In this document: in pieces, positions 60,979 to 64,000 of the stretch
Position numbering within the stretch: position 1 is the first letter of the stretch
How the letters are laid out: each line of letters opens with the position of its first letter
DNA from: CAVTBT01 sp963733065
GTDB taxonomy: Bacteria > Actinomycetota > Thermoleophilia > Gaiellales > Gaiellaceae
Length of the DNA stretch: 64,000 nucleotides
NCBI GenBank assembly: GCA_963733065.1
Contig: CAVTBT010000001.1
Span: forward strand, 186,001-250,000
Direction of reading: 5' to 3'
The notes under the pieces: generated by a model
What the model was told of the DNA's origin: nothing
The model's input: only the letters and a program-made list of their open reading frames with translations
Database searches by the model: none
Program-made: the position numbers and the translations under genes

Positions 60979-61716
60979 GTGACCGTGCCGCCCGAGCGTG
61001 CGGAGCAGGCGCGGGCCGTGATGCTGACGATGTTCCCGGAGGGATTCGAGGAGACGGACGCGACGGGCGGCATCGAGCTCGCCGCGTACACGAACGCCTC
61101 GGGCGAGGAGCGCATCTGGCAGGCATTCGGCGGCGCGACCGCGACCGACGTCCCGCAGGGCTGGGAGGAGCGCTGGCGCGCCTTCCACCGTCCGGTGCTG
61201 GCCGGCGGTCTCTGGATCGGGCCACCGTGGGAGCACTCGCCGCCGGGTCTGCAGGCGGTCGTCGTCGACCCCGGCCGCGCGTTCGGCACCGGCGCGCACC
61301 CCACGACCCGACTGTGCGTCGAGCTGATCACCCTGCAGCCGCGCGGCGCGGTGCTCGACGTCGGCTGCGGGTCGGGCGTCCTGTCGATCGCGGCGGCGCG
61401 GGTGGGGTTCGCGCCGGTGACCGCGGTCGACGTCGACCCCGTCGCCGTCGAGGTGACGCGGGCGAACGTCGAGGCGAACGAGGTCGACGTCGACGTTCGC
61501 GTGCTCGACGCGATGACGGACGAGCTGCCGCCTGCCGAGCTCGTCGTCGCCAACATCGCACCCGAGCCGGTCGCGGCACTGAGCGGGCGCATCCGCTGTG
61601 AGCGCGCGATCACCTCCGGCTACCTGGTCTCCGATGCCCCGACGCTCGCCGGCTTCGCCCGCAGCGAGCGGCGGGAATTCGACGGCTGGGCCGCCGATCT
61701 GCACCTCCGGGAGTAG
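60979..61716 (+). CDS. prmA: Ribosomal protein L11 methyltransferase
   Basis: SAM-dependent methyltransferase of 245 residues that modifies ribosomal protein L11. Motif I is AVLDVGCGSGVLSIAAARVG, with DPGRAFGTGAHPTTRLCVEL and VVANIAPEPV (the NxxP-type motif). GTG 60979 is used; the N-terminal domain is short compared with the E. coli enzyme. It follows dnaJ by 20 bp, an order common in Gram-positive bacteria. Confidence 0.93.
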   Translation: MTVPPERAEQARAVMLTMFPEGFEETDATGGIELAAYTNASGEERIWQAFGGATATDVPQGWEERWRAFHRPVLAGGLWIGPPWEHSPPGLQAVVVDPGRAFGTGAHPTTRLCVELITLQPRGAVLDVGCGSGVLSIAAARVGFAPVTAVDVDPVAVEVTRANVEANEVDVDVRVLDAMTDELPPAELVVANIAPEPVAALSGRIRCERAITSGYLVSDAPTLAGFARSERREFDGWAADLHLRE

Positions 61717-61730
61717 CATGCTGCGGTTCG

Positions 61731-62927
61731 ATGGCGCGGTTCTCGATCCGGTTCCTCGGCTGCAAGGTTTCCCACACCGACGCCCAGGCGGTGCGTGAGC
61801 GACTCATCGCCGACGGGCACGCGGAGTCGGACGGCGACCGCGGCGACGTCGCGGTCGTGAACACCTGCTGCGTGACGCACGAGGCCGTCTCGAAGTCGCG
61901 CCAGGCCGCCTCCCGCGCCGCGCGGACCCATGCTCGGGTGTTCGTGACGGGGTGCGGTGCCCGGCTCGCAGACGCCTTCGCCGGCCTGCCGGACAACGTC
62001 GTGGTCGTCCCGAAGCCGAGTGAGGAGACACCGGCCGCGGTCGCGGGCGACGTGGGGGCCATCGGCTGCGTGCAGTCCGAGGCACGCCTCGAGCGGGTGC
62101 GCGCGTTCGTGAAGATCCAGGACGGCTGCTCGTTCTCCTGCGCCTTCTGCGTGATCCCGCTCGTTCGCGGCGGCACCCGCAGCCGCCGCGCGGCGGCGGT
62201 GCTCGCAGAGATTCGCAAGCGTGTCGAGCAGGGGCACCGCGAGGTCGTCCTCACGGGCGTGAACCTCGGCTGTTTCCGCGACCGCGAGGCCGGCTACTCG
62301 CTGCCGCGGCTGATCCGCGAGGCGGGCGCCGTCCCCGGCCTGGAGCGCCTGCGGCTGTCGTCGATCGAGATCAACCACGTCAGCTCCGAGCTCGTGGCCG
62401 CGATGCGCGAGACGTCGACGGTGTCGCCCCATCTGCACGTCCCGCTGCAGTCCGGGGACGACGGCGTGCTACGGGCGATGGGACGGCGCTACTCCGTCGA
62501 TACGTACCTGCGCAAGCTCGATCCGCTCGTGGACGTCAACCTGACCAGCGACGTCATCGTCGGGTTTCCGGCCGAGGACGACGCCGCGTTCGAGCGCACG
62601 CTCGAGACGGTGCGGCGCGCTCGGCTCACGAAGGTGCACGTCTTCCCGTACTCGCCCCGGCCGGGCACGCTTACGGCCGCCGACGACACCGTGCCGGTGG
62701 CCCTGAAGAAGGAGCGCGGCGCCCGGCTCCGCGCGACCTCGCAGGAGGCCTGCGAGCGCCACTGGCGCGCCAAGCTCGGCCGCGAGGACACGGTGCTCGT
62801 CGATCGCCCCGGGCGCGGCTACGGCGACGACTATTCGCCGTGGCTGGTCGATGCGCCCGTCGGCGAGGTCGTCCGGGTGCGCGCCGCCGGTGTCACGGGG
62901 GAGGGAATTCTCGCTGCCGGCGCCTGA
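61731..62927 (+). CDS. mtaB: tRNA (N6-threonylcarbamoyladenosine(37)-C2)-methylthiotransferase MtaB
   Basis: Radical SAM methylthiotransferase of 398 residues that converts t6A37 to ms2t6A37 in tRNA. UPF0004 domain with RFLGCKVSHTDAQAVRE and VVNTCCVTHEAVSKSRQ, radical SAM cluster DGCSFSCAFCVIPLVRGG, and a C-terminal TRAM-like part. ATG 61731 follows prmA by 14 bp; TAGCAT 11 nt upstream may be a -10 element. The stop overlaps the HIT gene. Confidence 0.94.
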   Translation: MARFSIRFLGCKVSHTDAQAVRERLIADGHAESDGDRGDVAVVNTCCVTHEAVSKSRQAASRAARTHARVFVTGCGARLADAFAGLPDNVVVVPKPSEETPAAVAGDVGAIGCVQSEARLERVRAFVKIQDGCSFSCAFCVIPLVRGGTRSRRAAAVLAEIRKRVEQGHREVVLTGVNLGCFRDREAGYSLPRLIREAGAVPGLERLRLSSIEINHVSSELVAAMRETSTVSPHLHVPLQSGDDGVLRAMGRRYSVDTYLRKLDPLVDVNLTSDVIVGFPAEDDAAFERTLETVRRARLTKVHVFPYSPRPGTLTAADDTVPVALKKERGARLRATSQEACERHWRAKLGREDTVLVDRPGRGYGDDYSPWLVDAPVGEVVRVRAAGVTGEGILAAGA

Positions 62928-63246
62928 CTGCCTGTTCTGCCACCTCGTCCGCGAGGGCGATCACGTTCGCGCGGCCGATGGATTCGTCGCCATCCGAGAC
63001 ATCAACCCGAGGGCGGAGACGCACCTGCTCGTCCTGCCGGAGCGCCACGTGGACACGTTTCGCGAGGTCGGCGAGTTCACCGATTCCGAGGCGAAGCGCA
63101 TGCTCGCGTTCGTAGCCGACACCGCCCGCGAGGCGGGGCTCACTGACTACCGGGTGCTCGTGAACGTCGGAGAGGGTGGAGGACAGACCATCTTCCATCT
63201 GCACTGGCACGTGCTCGGTGGGAGAATCGAGGGGATGCCCGAATGA
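62914..63246 (+). CDS. HIT family nucleotide hydrolase
   Basis: Histidine triad protein of about 110 residues, probably an AMP-lysine or adenosine phosphoramidase. It has CLFCHLVREGDHVRAADGFV, the helix ESEAKR-type region, and the triad FHLHWHVLGG near the end. CTG at 62914 with GGGGGAGGGA 7-8 nt upstream is the likely start and overlaps the mtaB stop; GTG 62890 would add eight residues not typical of the family. The stop overlaps yqeY (ATGA). Confidence 0.9.
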   Translation: MPAPDCLFCHLVREGDHVRAADGFVAIRDINPRAETHLLVLPERHVDTFREVGEFTDSEAKRMLAFVADTAREAGLTDYRVLVNVGEGGGQTIFHLHWHVLGGRIEGMPE

Positions 63247-63686
63247 GCCTGATCGGCCGTATGGAAACCGAGCTGAAGGACGCGATGCGCGATCGCGACA
63301 CGGAGCGCCGCGACACGCTGCGCCTGATCCTTGCGAGCCTCCGCGGAGCCGAGAAGGATTTGATGCGGCCGCTCTCCGACGACGAGGAGCTGCAGGTGCT
63401 GCAGCGGGAGCGCAAGAAGCGGGTCGAGGCGGCGGAGGCCTTCCGCACGGCTGGTCGCGAGGCGCAGGCCGAGAAGGAGGAGGGCGAGCTCGACGTGCTC
63501 GAGGAGTACATGCCCGAGCAGCTGTCGGAGGACGAGCTCGAGGAGATCGTCGACGACGTGATCGCGGAGGTCGGCGCGACCAACGTCCGCGATCTCGGCC
63601 GCGTGATGGCCGACGTCATGCCGCAGGTCGCTGGTCGTGTGGACGGCTCGGCGGTGAGCCAGCTCGTCCGCGAGAAGCTCGCCTAG
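63243..63686 (+). CDS. GatB/YqeY domain-containing protein
   Basis: Helical protein of 147 residues: LKDAMRDRDTERRDTLRLIL, LQRERKKRVEAAEAFRTAGR, EYMPEQLSEDELEEIVDDVI and VAGRVDGSAVSQLVREKLA. YqeY-type proteins resemble the tRNA-binding tail of GatB; their free-standing role is not settled. ATG 63243 is coupled to the HIT gene. Confidence 0.95.
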   Translation: MSLIGRMETELKDAMRDRDTERRDTLRLILASLRGAEKDLMRPLSDDEELQVLQRERKKRVEAAEAFRTAGREAQAEKEEGELDVLEEYMPEQLSEDELEEIVDDVIAEVGATNVRDLGRVMADVMPQVAGRVDGSAVSQLVREKLA

Positions 63687-63687
63687 C

Positions 63688-64000
63688 GTGTCCCAACGGG
63701 TGCGGTGGGCGCGAGCGCTCGAGGCGATCGCGCGCAGCGGGCTCACGTACAGCGAGAGTGCGTTCGACCGCGAGCGCTTCGAGGCCGTGCGTACGATCGC
63801 CGCCGAGATCGCCGCGGCGGCCTCCGACGAGGACGCCGACGAGCTGCGCGCCCGGTTCGCCGACGAGTACGGGTACGCGACGCCGAAGGTCGACGTCCGC
63901 GGCGTGGTGCTCGAGGCGGACCGACTGCTCCTCGTGCGCGAGTCGGGCGAGACCCGCTGGACGCTGCCCGGCGGGTGGGCGGACGTGGGGGAGACTCCCG
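63688..64000 (+). CDS. NUDIX hydrolase, N-terminal part (runs off right edge)
   Basis: About 104 residues are in the window. The helical N-terminal segment VRWARALEAIARSGLTYSES, then FDRERFEAVRTIAAEIA, is the NUDIX_N domain of ADP-ribose pyrophosphatase-like proteins. A NUDIX core begins at KVDVRGVVLEADRLLLVRES and reaches TLPGGWADVGETP, where the Nudix box starts; its catalytic part lies outside. GTG 63688 is 1 bp after the yqeY stop. Confidence 0.9.
   Translation, partial: MSQRVRWARALEAIARSGLTYSESAFDRERFEAVRTIAAEIAAAASDEDADELRARFADEYGYATPKVDVRGVVLEADRLLLVRESGETRWTLPGGWADVGETP

Overview
The window is chromosomal DNA of a high-GC Gram-positive bacterium, most likely an actinobacterium of the Thermoleophilia/Gaiellales type. 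This rests on the strong GC bias, frequent GTG starts, a fused FO synthase (FbiC) with several F420-type LLM enzymes, many acyl-CoA enzymes, and widespread leaderless promoters of TANNNT type 6-8 nt before start codons. The lineage is an inference; no rRNA or tRNA gene is present. There is no phage, CRISPR array or plasmid signal. Genes are tightly packed: no stretch above 300 bases lacks a gene.

Layout. 1-10.9 kb: mixed housekeeping and accessory genes (CaiB-type CoA transferase, DedA, a DUF6220-like protein, a frameshifted RmlD-like reductase, a class III cyclase-like protein, YyaL, GlsB, an LLM oxidoreductase, an ankyrin protein, PepF, GNAT, ASCH). 10.9-21.8 kb: an orphan branched-chain-type binding protein, thiolase, an HTH gene flanked by two nested palindromic repeats, a four-gene operon (LLM enzyme, histidine phosphatase, SnoaL-like, nucleotidyltransferase), acyl-CoA dehydrogenase, and three envelope or exported proteins. 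21.8-28.6 kb: a seven-gene acyl-CoA catabolic operon on the minus strand (two acyl-CoA dehydrogenase subunits, acyl-CoA ligase, SDR, enoyl-CoA hydratase, quinone oxidoreductase, SDR). 28.6-31.1 kb: a minus-strand operon of a deiodinase-like selenoprotein, a disrupted alpha-hydroxyacid oxidase and a thioesterase. 31.1-35.8 kb: a complete liv-type ABC importer. 35.9-41.8 kb: a cupredoxin, fbiC, small membrane and unknown proteins, a second selenoprotein (DsbA/FrnE-like), and a DUF378-fasciclin pair facing a CarH/LitR-type B12-binding regulator. 42.7-46.4 kb: a MITE-like 163-bp palindrome, lysA, and a NatAB-type exporter. 46.4-64 kb: a conserved core block (leuS with a leader, comEA-comEC, holA, rpsT, murJ, lepA, yjbR-like, hemW, hrcA, dnaJ, prmA, mtaB, HIT, yqeY, Nudix).

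Most notable points. Two genes carry an in-frame TGA exactly where the redox-active Cys/Sec is expected (Sec88 of a deiodinase-like protein; Sec14 of a UPFC DsbA-like protein), which implies a selenocysteine pathway elsewhere in the genome. The CarH-like regulator gene shares a short intergenic region with DUF378 that holds 11-bp iterated TGT repeats and two opposed promoters, each with a 19-bp spacer. A MITE-like element supplies the stop codons of both flanking genes. leuS is preceded by a six-residue leaderless leader peptide with tandem CTT Leu codons and a rho-independent terminator. Several conserved genes are broken by single-base or short insertions (positions about 1974, 29640, 30303, 36561, 36581); some of these may be assembly errors.
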